DNA of 64,000 nucleotides from [Mycobacterium] manitobense (GCF_025821665.1 NZ_JACKSJ010000117.1:120844-184843), one strand, 5' to 3'. Positions 25,923 through 35,555 are shown, counted from the stretch's first letter. Notes: generated by a model from the letters alone, not told the origin. A program made the numbers and translations.

Positions 25923-27521
25923 ATGTTCGACCTGATGACCGGCATCACCGCCCTGTTGACGGTGCAGAACCTGCTGTTGCTCTTCGGCGGTGTGATGATC
26001 GGCATGATCGTCGGTGTCATACCCGGAGTCGGCCCGTCCGCCGGGCTGGCGATCCTGCTTCCGGTGACGTTCGGGCTCGACCCGACGGGCGCCATCGTGA
26101 TGCTGGCCGCCGTTTACTACGGCGCCATGTACGGCGGAACGATCACCTCGGTGCTGATCAACACACCGGGCGAATCTGCCACCGTGGCAAGCACGTTCGA
26201 CGGCTATCCACTCGCCAAACAGGGGCGGGCCGGGCCCGCGCTGGTGATGGCGGCGGTCGGCTCGTTCGTGGCGGGCACCATCGGGGCGGTCCTGCTCAGC
26301 GTGGCCGCGCCGGTGACCGCCGAGTTCGCGAAGACCTTCGGTCCCCCTGAGTACTTCCTCGTCGTGATGGCCGGCCTGCTGACCGTCATCGTGATCCTGC
26401 GCGGCAACAAGATGCTCGGCGCGTTGTCGGCGCTCATCGGATTCGCCATCGGCACCGTCGGCATCGACATCGGCGGTGGCGGCCAGCGGTACACCTTCGG
26501 CTCGGTGGACCTGATCAACGGCATCGACTTCATCCCGGTTGCGATCGGACTGTTCGCCGTCGGTGAGGTGCTACACACGCTGTGGCGGGGCGGCCACCTC
26601 GAAGAGCTCAAGTTCTTCGGGGTGTCGGCACGCAGCCGCGGATTCTGGCCCACCCGCACGGATATCCGTGAGTCCGTCGGGCCCACGCTGCGCGGATCGT
26701 TCCTCGGCTTCGGTGTCGGGTTGACCCCGGGCGCCGGCGCCACCGTCGCCTCGCTGATGTCCTACAACGTCGAGAAGTCGGTATCGCGGACGCCGGAGAA
26801 GTTCGGCAAGGGCGCGATGGCCGGGCTGGTCGGCCCGGAGTCGGCGAACAACGCGGCATCCTCGGGCGCCATGGTGCCCCTGCTGACGCTCGGTATCCCC
26901 GGCGGCGGCGCGACCGCCGTACTGCTCGGCGGCTTCCTGATGTGGGGCCTGCAACCGGGCCCGCTGCTGATGCAGCAGAACCCGGAGTTCGCCTGGGGTC
27001 TCATCGCGAGCATGTTCCTCGGCAACGTGATGCTGTTGGGTGTCAACGTGTTCTGCATCCCGGCGTTCGCCAGCATCGCGCGCGTGCCGTTCCGGGTCCT
27101 GGGCCCGATCATCATCCTGCTGTGCGCACTGGGCACCTTCGCGGTGAACAAGAGCCTGCTCGACGTGCAGATCATGCTGGCCTGCGGCGTGCTCGGATTC
27201 TTCATGCGCCAGTACGGCCTGTCCCCGGCTGCGCTGATCATCGCCCTGGTGCTGGGTCCGCTGGCCGAGGAGTCGCTGCGGCAGACGATGGTGATCTCCG
27301 GCGGCAGCCTGGGCGTCTTCGTCGAACGGGGCACCTCGCTGGGGATCCTGGCGTTCATCGTGCTGCTGTTCGCGATCCCGTTCATCAAGAATCCGATGCG
27401 CCGCGCGACCCAGTCCGCGCTGCAACTCGTCTCAGTGCGCCGCCGCGGACAGACCGCCGAGGACAAGGCTGCCGGTCGCGACGGCAACGCACTCAACGAC
27501 GACGACCGGGAACACGTCTGA
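25923..27521 (+). CDS. tctA: Tripartite tricarboxylate transporter large membrane subunit (TctA)
   Basis: A 532-residue membrane permease with about 11-12 hydrophobic spans. It has the family signature IVGVIPGVGPSAGLAILLP near residue 30 and the internal second motif GVGLTPGAGATVASLMSY around residue 265, plus GPESANNAASSGAMVPLLTL. Imports the carboxylate with a cation gradient. Its stop shares the A of the next ATG (TGATG), tying it to the AbrB-like protein. Confidence 0.95.
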   Translation: MFDLMTGITALLTVQNLLLLFGGVMIGMIVGVIPGVGPSAGLAILLPVTFGLDPTGAIVMLAAVYYGAMYGGTITSVLINTPGESATVASTFDGYPLAKQGRAGPALVMAAVGSFVAGTIGAVLLSVAAPVTAEFAKTFGPPEYFLVVMAGLLTVIVILRGNKMLGALSALIGFAIGTVGIDIGGGGQRYTFGSVDLINGIDFIPVAIGLFAVGEVLHTLWRGGHLEELKFFGVSARSRGFWPTRTDIRESVGPTLRGSFLGFGVGLTPGAGATVASLMSYNVEKSVSRTPEKFGKGAMAGLVGPESANNAASSGAMVPLLTLGIPGGGATAVLLGGFLMWGLQPGPLLMQQNPEFAWGLIASMFLGNVMLLGVNVFCIPAFASIARVPFRVLGPIIILLCALGTFAVNKSLLDVQIMLACGVLGFFMRQYGLSPAALIIALVLGPLAEESLRQTMVISGGSLGVFVERGTSLGILAFIVLLFAIPFIKNPMRRATQSALQLVSVRRRGQTAEDKAAGRDGNALNDDDREHV

Positions 27522-28021
27522 TGAACCTCGGCTCACTGCTGCTGACAGCGACGGCAGCGGTGATCGGCGCAGGCATCGCCACCCTGCTCCACCTGCCTGC
27601 CGCGCCTCTGCTCGGGGCCATGGTGGGTGTCGCACTGGTGAACATCTTCAGCTCGGCGGCGTTCGAGATCCCCTCCGTCGGGAAGTGGATCGTCTACGCC
27701 GTGCTCGGCTGGCTGCTCGGCACCGGGGTGAACCAGGAGACGCTGACCCAGCTGCGGTCGGCGGTGGTGCCGATCGTCGTGACCGTCGTGGCCTTCCTGG
27801 TGTTCGGGCTGCTCGCGGCGCTGCTGCTGTGGAAGTTCACCCCGTTCGATTCGATGACCGCACTGCTGGCCACCGCACCGGGCGGCATCGCCCAGATGGG
27901 CGCGCTGTCCGCCGGCGCCGGTGCCAACGTTCCGATCGTGCTGACCGTGCACGTACTGCGCATCACCTCGGTGATCGTGCTCATGTCGGTCGGCCTGAAA
28001 CTGATGGGAGGACGCGGATGA
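27521..28021 (+). CDS. AbrB-family membrane protein, single-repeat form
   Basis: A 166-residue hydrophobic protein with about five membrane segments. ATAPGGIAQMGALSAGAGANV and the following VHVLRI match the PF05145 AbrB/'ammonia monooxygenase' repeat. Family members normally carry two such repeats in about 350 residues; here only one is present and neither end is broken, so it may work as a dimer. Its placement inside the Tct operon, joined by TGATG and ATGA overlaps, points to a role in transport, for example as accessory or efflux partner. No experimental function is known to me. Confidence 0.8.
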   Translation: MNLGSLLLTATAAVIGAGIATLLHLPAAPLLGAMVGVALVNIFSSAAFEIPSVGKWIVYAVLGWLLGTGVNQETLTQLRSAVVPIVVTVVAFLVFGLLAALLLWKFTPFDSMTALLATAPGGIAQMGALSAGAGANVPIVLTVHVLRITSVIVLMSVGLKLMGGRG

Positions 28022-29196
28022 CAGAGTCACCCGGGCCCGCACCCCGACCGCTCGCCGACATCCGGGTGGTCGACCTCAGCCGCGCACTGGCCGGTCCGTA
28101 CGCGACGATGATGATGGCCGATGCCGGCGCCGACGTGGTGAAGGTGGAACCGCCGGGCGGCGACGACAGCCGGGGTTGGCTGCCCTACGTCGACCGCAAC
28201 GGCCACCGGGAGTCGGCGTACTACATGAGCGCCAACCGCAACAAGCGCTCGGTGGTGCTCGACCTCAAATCGTCCGAGGGCGCCGACCGGCTGCGCTGGC
28301 TCGTCGCGCAGGCCGACGTGCTCGTCGAGAACTACCGGCCCGGCGTGCTCGACCGGCTCGGACTCGGCCTCGACCGGCTGCGCGAGCTCAACCCCCGGCT
28401 GGTGACGCTGTCCATCACCGGATTCGGCAAGGGCGGACCGGACGGCGCGCGACCCGGTTTCGACCAGATCGTCCAGGCCGAGGCCGGTTTGATGGCGCTG
28501 ACCGGACAACCCGGCGGCACCCCGCAACGCGTCGGGCTGCCCATGTGCGACATCCTTGCCGGACTCTTCGGGGCATTCGGGGTGATGACCGCGCTGCGGG
28601 CGCGGGAGCACACCGGCCGCGGGCAGCACGTCGAGACCTCGCTGCTGGCGGCCGTGGTCGGGGTGCACGTGTTCCACGGCGTCGGCTGGCTGGCCGCCGG
28701 GGTGGAGCCGGTGCTCACCGGCAACCGCCATCCGTCCATCGCGCCGTACGGGGTGTTCGGGTGCGCGGACGCCGATATCGTGATCGCCGTCGGGTCGGAG
28801 TCGCTGTGGCGCAGGTTCGCGCCGATCGTGGGCCTCGACGCCGACCGCCCCGACATCGCCACCAACATCGACCGGGTCGGCCGGGCCGACGCGCTACAGA
28901 AGGAGATCGACGCCCTGCTCGCCGACCGGACCGCTGAAGAGGTGCTCGCCGCGCTCGACGCGGCGGGTGTGCCCGCGGGCCGCATCCGCACCGTGCCGGA
29001 GGTCTACGACTGGGCGCAGGTCCGCGAGTCGATGGTGCTGACACTGCCGCACCCGACGCTGGGTGACCTCGAGATGCCCGCGTCGCCGCTGCAGCTGTCC
29101 GAACACGGCGATCCGCGCCGCGAGGCGCCACCCTCACTCGGCGGTGACCAGGACGCGGTCTTCGCCGGCTACGCACCCTCGGGAGGATGCCGATGA
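28018..29196 (+). CDS. Second class III CoA-transferase
   Basis: A 392-residue CaiB/Frc-family protein distinct from the first one of the operon. It has IRVVDLSRALAGPYATMMM, DAGADVVKVEPPGGDDSR, NRNKRSVVLDLKS, VENYRPGVLDRLG, and the catalytic Asp in GLPMCDILAG. Having two such enzymes in one operon suggests two different acid/CoA pairs, or a CoA cycle between substrate and product. ATGA overlaps at both ends. Confidence 0.92.
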   Translation: MTESPGPAPRPLADIRVVDLSRALAGPYATMMMADAGADVVKVEPPGGDDSRGWLPYVDRNGHRESAYYMSANRNKRSVVLDLKSSEGADRLRWLVAQADVLVENYRPGVLDRLGLGLDRLRELNPRLVTLSITGFGKGGPDGARPGFDQIVQAEAGLMALTGQPGGTPQRVGLPMCDILAGLFGAFGVMTALRAREHTGRGQHVETSLLAAVVGVHVFHGVGWLAAGVEPVLTGNRHPSIAPYGVFGCADADIVIAVGSESLWRRFAPIVGLDADRPDIATNIDRVGRADALQKEIDALLADRTAEEVLAALDAAGVPAGRIRTVPEVYDWAQVRESMVLTLPHPTLGDLEMPASPLQLSEHGDPRREAPPSLGGDQDAVFAGYAPSGGCR

Positions 29197-30401
29197 CCCA
29201 GCGGATGGCCGTGATCGGCGGCGGCATCGTCGGTGCCGCCGTCGCCCGCGAGATCCTGGCCCGCAGGCCCGACGCCGAGGTGACGGTGTTCGACAAGGAG
29301 GACCGCCTCGCGTCGCACCAGACCGGACGCAACAGCGGCGTCGTGCACGCCGGGCTCTACTACCAGCCGGGCTCACAGAAGGCGCTGCTCTGCCGGCGCG
29401 GGGTGCGCCTGCTCGAGGACTACTGCGCCGAACGCGGGATCCGCCGGATCGCCTGCGGCAAGGTGCTGGTCGCGCTCGACGAGGTGGAACGGGCCCGGCT
29501 GTCCGACATCGAGGACCGCGCCCGCGCCAACGGCGTGCCCGGGATCCGGATCATCGGCCCCGGCGAGCTGCGCGAACTCGAACCGCACGTCCGCGGCGTC
29601 GCCGCACTGCACTCGCCGTCGACGTCGATCGTCGACTTCGCCGAGGTGACCCAGGCGCTCGCCGCCGACGCCGTGGCCGCCGGCGCGAAGATCCTGCTCG
29701 GCCACGAGGTGACCGGGATGCAGGTCAGAGGATCCGAGGTGGTGCTGACCACGCGAGCCGCAGGCGGGACGGATGAGAGTGCCTTCGACCAGGTGGTCGC
29801 CTGCGGCGGCCTGCAGAGCGACCGGTTGGCCGAGATGGCCGGCGACGGACCCGATCCGGTGATCATGCCGTTCCGCGGCGAGTACTACGCACTCAAGCCG
29901 GAGCGCCGCGGGCTGGTCAACGGCCTGGTGTATCCGGTGCCCGACCCGCGCTACCCGTTCCTCGGCGTCCACGTCACGCCGCGGGTCGACGGTGAGGTGC
30001 TGATCGGCCCGAACGCGGTGCTCGCGCTGGCCCGCGAAGGCTACACGTGGCGCAACGTGTCCCCCGCCGATCTCGCCGGCGTCGCCCGGACCCCGGCGTT
30101 CTGGCGGTTCGCCCGGCAGCACTGGCGCACCGGTATCCGGGAGATGTACGGCTCGCTGAGCAAGCGGCGGTTCGTCGCAGCCGCCCGGGCCTACGTCCCC
30201 GAACTCGGCGACGACGACGTCGTGCCGGGCCGGGCGGGGATTCGCGCGCAGGCACTCGACGCCGACGGCGGACTCGTCGACGACTTCCGGATCAGCATCC
30301 GCGACCGGATCGTGGTGCTGCGCAACGCGCCGTCGCCGGCGGCCACCTCCGCGCTCGCCATCGCCGAGCACGTCGTCTCCACCCTCGAGGGCCGCCCGTG
30401 A
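29193..30401 (+). CDS. lhgO: L-2-hydroxyglutarate oxidase-like FAD enzyme (LhgO)
   Basis: A 402-residue DAO-family flavoprotein closely patterned on E. coli LhgO. N-terminal AVIGGGIVGAAVAREIL, then HQTGRNSGVVHAGLYYQPGS, the central PFRGEYYAL, PVPDPRYPFLGVH and GPNAVLALAREGY, and the C-terminal GIRAQALDADGGLVDDF and NAPSPAATSALAIAEH. It is predicted to oxidise L-2-hydroxyglutarate or a related 2-hydroxy diacid to the 2-oxo acid, passing electrons to the quinone pool. ATG 29193 follows GGGAGG and overlaps the previous stop. Confidence 0.9.
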   Translation: MTQRMAVIGGGIVGAAVAREILARRPDAEVTVFDKEDRLASHQTGRNSGVVHAGLYYQPGSQKALLCRRGVRLLEDYCAERGIRRIACGKVLVALDEVERARLSDIEDRARANGVPGIRIIGPGELRELEPHVRGVAALHSPSTSIVDFAEVTQALAADAVAAGAKILLGHEVTGMQVRGSEVVLTTRAAGGTDESAFDQVVACGGLQSDRLAEMAGDGPDPVIMPFRGEYYALKPERRGLVNGLVYPVPDPRYPFLGVHVTPRVDGEVLIGPNAVLALAREGYTWRNVSPADLAGVARTPAFWRFARQHWRTGIREMYGSLSKRRFVAAARAYVPELGDDDVVPGRAGIRAQALDADGGLVDDFRISIRDRIVVLRNAPSPAATSALAIAEHVVSTLEGRP

Positions 30402-31297
30402 CCGACGTCATCGCCGGCGGCCTCTGGGGAGTGCTGGCCACCCCGTTCGACGACCACCTCGACATCGACCTCGAATCACTGCGCAACGAGGTCGCGTCGT
30501 TCGCCGAGGACGGCTGCGGCGGCCTGGTCGCGCTCGGCGTGTTCGGCGAGGCGGCCTCCCTGCGACCCGACGAGGCCGACGCCGTCGCGCAGACTGTCGC
30601 GGCGGCCACCGACCTGCCCTACGTGCTCGGGCTCTCCGAGCGGGACCCCGACGCCGTGGTGGCACAGGCGCAGCGACTGCTCGGGGCGGTGTCCAGGCCG
30701 CCGGTGGCGCTGATGGCTCAGATCGGTGACGCCGACCCCGCGGTGTCCGCGCAGGCCTTGCGCCGGTTGTACGACGGCACCGGAATCGGTGTGCTGGTGC
30801 AGGACTATCCAGTGGTGTCGGGGATCCGGGTGACCGACGAGCAGGTGGTGGAGCTGGTGCGGGCGTGCCCGTTCGCGGTCGGCGTGAAGTCCGAGACGCC
30901 ACCCACGTCCGTCGCGATCGCCCACCTGGCACCCCGGCTCGACGTGCCGGTGTTCGGCGGGCTCGGCGGTGTGGGACTGCTCGACGAACTGGCCGCCGGA
31001 TCGGCGGGTGCGATGACGGGCTTCAGCCATCCGGCCGCGCTGGCGGCGGTGTTGCGCGCCCACCGCGACGGCGGATTCCGCGCCGCCCGGGAGGCATGGG
31101 CGCCGTGGTTGCCGCTGGCGAACTTCGAAGGGCAGCTGCGCGTCGGCCTGGCGATCCGCAAGGAGCTGCTGCGCAGGCGCGGGGTGATCGCCTGCGCACG
31201 CGTCCGGTCACCCGCCACATCGCTGCCCGCATCACTGGTGCCGCTGCTCGAACAGCATCTGAGCAGCGTGCCCGCAATCCAATCCGCGCCTCGCTGA
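30398..31297 (+). CDS. DapA/DHDPS-family aldolase
   Basis: A 299-residue TIM-barrel protein of the DHDPS/N-acetylneuraminate lyase superfamily. Schiff-base Lys164 in VGVKSE and Tyr137 in VQDYPV are present. The usual GTTGE substrate loop is GVFGE (47-51), so lysine-pathway dihydrodipicolinate synthesis is unlikely. Relatives cleave or form 4-hydroxy-2-oxo acids (for example 4-hydroxy-2-oxoglutarate aldolase). Coming after an LhgO-type oxidase that makes 2-oxo acids, an aldol cleavage giving pyruvate is plausible. GTG 30398 is in a GTGA overlap. Confidence 0.88.
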   Translation: MTDVIAGGLWGVLATPFDDHLDIDLESLRNEVASFAEDGCGGLVALGVFGEAASLRPDEADAVAQTVAAATDLPYVLGLSERDPDAVVAQAQRLLGAVSRPPVALMAQIGDADPAVSAQALRRLYDGTGIGVLVQDYPVVSGIRVTDEQVVELVRACPFAVGVKSETPPTSVAIAHLAPRLDVPVFGGLGGVGLLDELAAGSAGAMTGFSHPAALAAVLRAHRDGGFRAAREAWAPWLPLANFEGQLRVGLAIRKELLRRRGVIACARVRSPATSLPASLVPLLEQHLSSVPAIQSAPR

Positions 31298-31308
31298 AGG
31301 GAATCGAC

Positions 31309-32097
31309 ATGGATCTCGGCATCACCGGACGCACCGCCCTGGTGCTCGGCGGCAGCGGCGGCCTTGGCGGCGCCATTGCGGTGCGCCTCGCGCAGGAGGG
31401 CGCCGCCGTCGCGGTCACCGGCCGGTCGCAGGACGCCCTGGCCGCCACCGCCGCGAAGGTCGAGGAGGCCGGCGGCAAGGCGCTGCCCCTGGTGTGGGAC
31501 CTCGGCGACGCCGACCGTCGGGAGCCCACGGTGGCCGAGGTGGAACGCACCCTCGGGCCGATCGACATCCTGGTCAACAACACCGGCGGTCCGCCACCCA
31601 CCCCGGTGGCCGGCCAGGACGACGCCACCTGGCGGGACAGCTTCGAGAAGATGGTGCTGTCGGTCATCGCGCTGACCGACCGGGTGGTGCCGGGCATGCG
31701 GGAACGCGGCTGGGGCCGCATCGTGACCTCGACGTCGTCGGGCGCGCTCAGCCCGATCCCGAACCTGGGGCTGTCCAACACCTTGCGGGCGAGCCTGCAC
31801 GCGTGGTCGAAGACCCTCGCCGACGAGGTCGGGCGGGACGGCATCACGTCGAATGTGATCGTGCCGGGCCGCATCGCCACCGACCGCACGCAGTTCCTCG
31901 ACGAACGCCGGGCGGCCCGCGAGGACCGCAGCGTCGAGGACGTCGCACGCGACAGTGCCGCCACCATGGCGCTGGGCCGGTACGGCAGGCCCGACGAGTA
32001 CGCCGACGTGGCGGCCTTTCTGTGCAGCGACCGCGCGTCCTACATCACCGGCGCGGTGATCCGCGTCGACGGCGGTCTGATCCGCAGCGTCGTCTGA
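31309..32097 (+). CDS. Atypical SDR-family oxidoreductase
   Basis: A 262-residue short-chain dehydrogenase-like protein. The Rossmann motif is LVLGGSGGLGG in place of TGxxxGIG, and the catalytic YxxxK is replaced by Ser156-x-x-x-Arg160 (LSNTLR). This matches a recognised SDR-like subgroup lacking the standard tetrad, so classical hydride transfer is uncertain. NNTGG and the C-terminal YITGAVIRVDGGLIRS are conserved. AAGGGAATCGAC precedes ATG 31309, 11 nt after the aldolase stop. Confidence 0.88.
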   Translation: MDLGITGRTALVLGGSGGLGGAIAVRLAQEGAAVAVTGRSQDALAATAAKVEEAGGKALPLVWDLGDADRREPTVAEVERTLGPIDILVNNTGGPPPTPVAGQDDATWRDSFEKMVLSVIALTDRVVPGMRERGWGRIVTSTSSGALSPIPNLGLSNTLRASLHAWSKTLADEVGRDGITSNVIVPGRIATDRTQFLDERRAAREDRSVEDVARDSAATMALGRYGRPDEYADVAAFLCSDRASYITGAVIRVDGGLIRSVV

Positions 32098-32131
32098 ATC
32101 AACCTCAACACTTCGTTCAAGGGAAGTTCCG

Positions 32132-32977
32132 TTGCGCCTTCGTACCGTTCGACTGGATGACCGACCCACCGCCTGCGTCGCACTGGCCGACGGCCGCCTG
32201 GCCCGGGTGGACCGCGTGCTGCCCGGCGCGCCCGGCGACCTGGTGGCGCTGCTCGAGGCCGGCGCGCTGGACGCACTCGCCGCCACCGTGGCCGCCGGCG
32301 TCTCCGACGACGCGTGTGCCGACCCCGCCGCGCCGGTGCTCGCGCCGTGGACACGCCCCCGCAAGATCCTCGGCATCGGGCTGAACTACGGCGCACACGC
32401 AGGCGATCTCGGCGAACAGGCCCCGCGCACGTCGCCGGCGTCGTTCATCAAGGGCGATCACACGATCGTCGGCCCGGGAGAGCCCATCGTGGTGCCGCCC
32501 GGGATCGGCAAGGTGACCTCGGAGGCGGAACTCGGACTGGTGATCGGCCGGACGTGCTACCAGGTGGGTGTCGAGGAGGCGCTGTCGTACGTGGCGGGCG
32601 TGGTGCCGGTGCTCGACCAGACCGCCGAGGCGGTGCTGCTGGAGAATCCGCGCTACCTCACCCGGGTGAAGAACTACCCGAGCTTCTTCTCGTTCGGCCC
32701 CGACCTCATCACCATGGACGAGGTGCTCGCCCACGGGCCGCTGGCGGACCTGCGCGTTGCGACCATCCACAACGGCGCGGTGCACCGCAAGGACACCGTG
32801 TCGGGGATGACGTTCTCCCCCGCCGAGCTGCTCAGCTTCCACAGCCAGGTGATGCCGTTCTACCCGGGCGACATCCTGTCGACCGGTACTCCCGGTGCGG
32901 TCGGCATCGAGGCGGGCGACGTGGTGCGGTGCGAACTCGGCGACGGCCTCGCCGACCTGACCAACCCGGTGCACTAA
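32132..32977 (+). CDS. Fumarylacetoacetate hydrolase-family protein
   Basis: A 281-residue FAH-fold protein, last gene of the operon. The metal and substrate region is complete: ILGIGLNYGAH, SFIKGDHTIVGPGEPIV, TSEAELGLVIG with the acidic ligands, and later VSGMTFSPAELLSF and GDILSTGTPGAVG. Family members hydrolyse acylpyruvates, decarboxylate or tautomerise oxaloacetate-like acids, or hydrolyse 2,4-dioxo acids. It starts at TTG 32132 with GGGAAG 5 nt upstream; no ATG or GTG fits the conserved beginning. Followed by a long hairpin. Confidence 0.9.
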   Translation: MRLRTVRLDDRPTACVALADGRLARVDRVLPGAPGDLVALLEAGALDALAATVAAGVSDDACADPAAPVLAPWTRPRKILGIGLNYGAHAGDLGEQAPRTSPASFIKGDHTIVGPGEPIVVPPGIGKVTSEAELGLVIGRTCYQVGVEEALSYVAGVVPVLDQTAEAVLLENPRYLTRVKNYPSFFSFGPDLITMDEVLAHGPLADLRVATIHNGAVHRKDTVSGMTFSPAELLSFHSQVMPFYPGDILSTGTPGAVGIEAGDVVRCELGDGLADLTNPVH

Positions 32978-32995
32978 CGCGTTCCGGTCGCGGCC

Positions 32996-33050
32996 CGAGT
33001 GTGAACGTCACGACGCTTTCGGGCTGAAATCGTCGTGACGTTCACACTCG
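32996..33050. terminator. Long near-perfect hairpin between convergent operons
   Basis: A 20-bp perfect inverted repeat (32996-33015 with 33031-33050) is extended, after one mismatch, by TTTC/GAAA to a GGGCT loop. It lies between the FAH gene and the convergent pheT stop at 33058 and can terminate both. No U-tract. Similar GTGAACGTCACGACG palindromes are recalled from other mycobacterial intergenic regions, so it may also be a dispersed repeat. Confidence 0.7.
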
Positions 33051-33057
33051 CGACAGC

Positions 33058-35555
33058 TCAGCGGCGTTGCACCGCGCCGACCCGCTCGGCAGCCACCGCG
33101 ACGGCGGCGTCACGGGCCGCGCTGGCCTCGTCCTCGGTGAGCGTGCGGTCGGTGGCCCGGAACCGTAGAGCCAACGCCAGCGACTTGCGCCCCTCGCCGA
33201 CCTGCGGGCCGGTGTAGACGTCGAACAGCCGGACGTCCTCCAGCAGCGGGCCGCCGCCGGCACGCACCGCAGCGATCACGCTCTGCGCCGCGACGTCCTC
33301 TCCGACGATCAGGCTGACGTCCTGGAACACCGCCGGGAACGGCGACACCGACGGGGCGGGCAGCGATTCCACGATCGGCACCGCGTCGAGGTCGAGTTCG
33401 ACCGCGCACGCCCCCCTGGGCAGGCCGGCCCGCTCGATCACCGCGGGATGCAGCTGTCCGGCGTGGCCGACGACCACGCCGTCACTGATATTGCCGACCA
33501 GGATCTCGGCACACCGGCCCGGATGCCAGGGCAGCCGCTCACCGGACCGCAGCGCGAACTCCACACCGGCGGCCCGCCCGATGGCGCGCACCGCCTCGAA
33601 GGCGTCGGCCGCCTCGACCGCCCGGCCGGGACCCCAGGGGCCTGCCGGTTCGCGCAGACCGGCCAGCACGACGGCGACATGCTCGGGCTGACGGGGCAGC
33701 GACGCGTCGAGAACCGCGATCTCCTCGGCGGTGGGTCGCCGGTCGGTGGGGATGCGGTCGACCGCACGGGTGTTCTCCGTCGGCTCCACCACCTGGGCGA
33801 CGGCGAACAGCCCGACGTCGACCGCACCGCGGGACACGTTGCGGCTCAACGTCTCCAGCAAGGCGGGAAGCAGGGTGGTGGCCAGGTGCGGCCGGTCGGT
33901 CTCCAGGGGGTTGAGCACCTCGGTAGTGCGCCGTCGCGGGTCGTCGGCGGCCAGCCCCCACTGATCGAACACCCCGGCGGGCAGGAACGGCGACGGCAGG
34001 ATCTCGACGAAACCGGCGAGCGCGAGCGACGTGCCGACAGCCCGGCGCCGCTTCTGGATCGGCGTCAGGCCACGGCCGGGTGGCGCGGCGGGCAGCACCG
34101 AGGGGATCACCTCCAGACCCTCCAGCCGCAGCACCTCCTCGACGAGGTCGGCCGGTTCCCGCAGGTCGGGCCGCCAGCTCGGCGGGATCGCGATGAGCCG
34201 ACCGCCGTCGACGGTCACGTCGGCGCCCACCTGGGTGAGCCGGCGCGGCGTGGTGCCCTCGGCGTAGTCGACGCCGGCGATGCGATCGGGCAGGTCGACC
34301 GCCATGCTCACCGCGGGTTGGGCCCAGTCCTCGCGCGGCGGATCGCCTCGCCAGTCGGTCAACGTGGGTTCGACTGTGCCGTGCGCGATCTCGGCCAGCA
34401 GTGCCGCGCAGCGATCGAGCGCGGCGACGGAGATCGCCGGATCGACCGAGCGTTCGTAGCGCCGGCCGGCCTCGCTGGCCAGCCGCAGCCGGCGCTGGGT
34501 CCGCGACACCGCGGCCGGGTCCCACACCGCGGCCTCGAGCAGCACGTCGGTGGTGGTCTCGCGGACCTCGGTGGTGCCCGCACCCATCACGCCGCCGATC
34601 GCGGCGGTCGCCGCGTCGTCGACGATCAGCACGTCGCCGGCAGCGAGTGTGCGTTTCACATCGTCGAGGGTGACCACCGTCTCCCCCGCACGGGCCGCCC
34701 GGACCTCGAGGCCGCCGTTGATCAGGCTGCGGTCATGAGCGTGCATGGGGTGGCCGAGTTCGAGCATCACGTAGTTCGTGACGTCGACCGCGGGTGAGAT
34801 GGCCCTGATCCCGCAGAGGATCAGCCGGCGCTGCAGCCACCACGGCGACACCGCCGCCGGGTCGATGCCGGTGACCGGACGCAGACCGAAGCGCACCACG
34901 CCGGTGTCGGGCTGGACGGTCAGCGGCCACGCCTCACCCTCGACGGGCAGCGCAGGCACGTCGGCGGGATCGGCGTAGGGCAGGTCATGGGCACAGGCGA
35001 TCTCGCGGGCCATCCCCCGAATCGACAGGCAGTAGCCGCGATCGGGTGTGATCGCCAGGTCGAACACCACGTCGTCGAGGCCGAGCAGCTCGATGGCATC
35101 GGCTCCGGGCGCCGCCGTACCCGGCGGCAGCACCAGGATCCCGGCCTGGTCGGCGCCCAGCCGCAGTTCGGACGTCGAACAGATCATGCCGTCCGATGTC
35201 CGGCCGTAGGTCTTGCGGGTGGCGATGCTGAAGTCGCCGGGCAGCACCGTGCCCGGCAGCGCCACCACGACGAGGTCGCCGACAGCGAAATTGGTTGCAC
35301 CGCAGACGATGTCGCGCAGCTCCGGCTCACCGACGTCGACCTTCACAGCCCGGATCGGCTTCTTGAACTCGGTCAGCTCCTCGATCTCGGCGACACGGCC
35401 GACGGTGAGCGGACCCGTCACCGGACCGACCGGGATGATCCCCTCGACCTCGTGACCGATCCGGATGAACGTCTGCTCGAGTTCGTCGGGCGTGGCGTCC
35501 CAGTCCGGTGCACCGGCGCGCACGACCTCACGCAGCCAGCTATAGGGAATACGCA

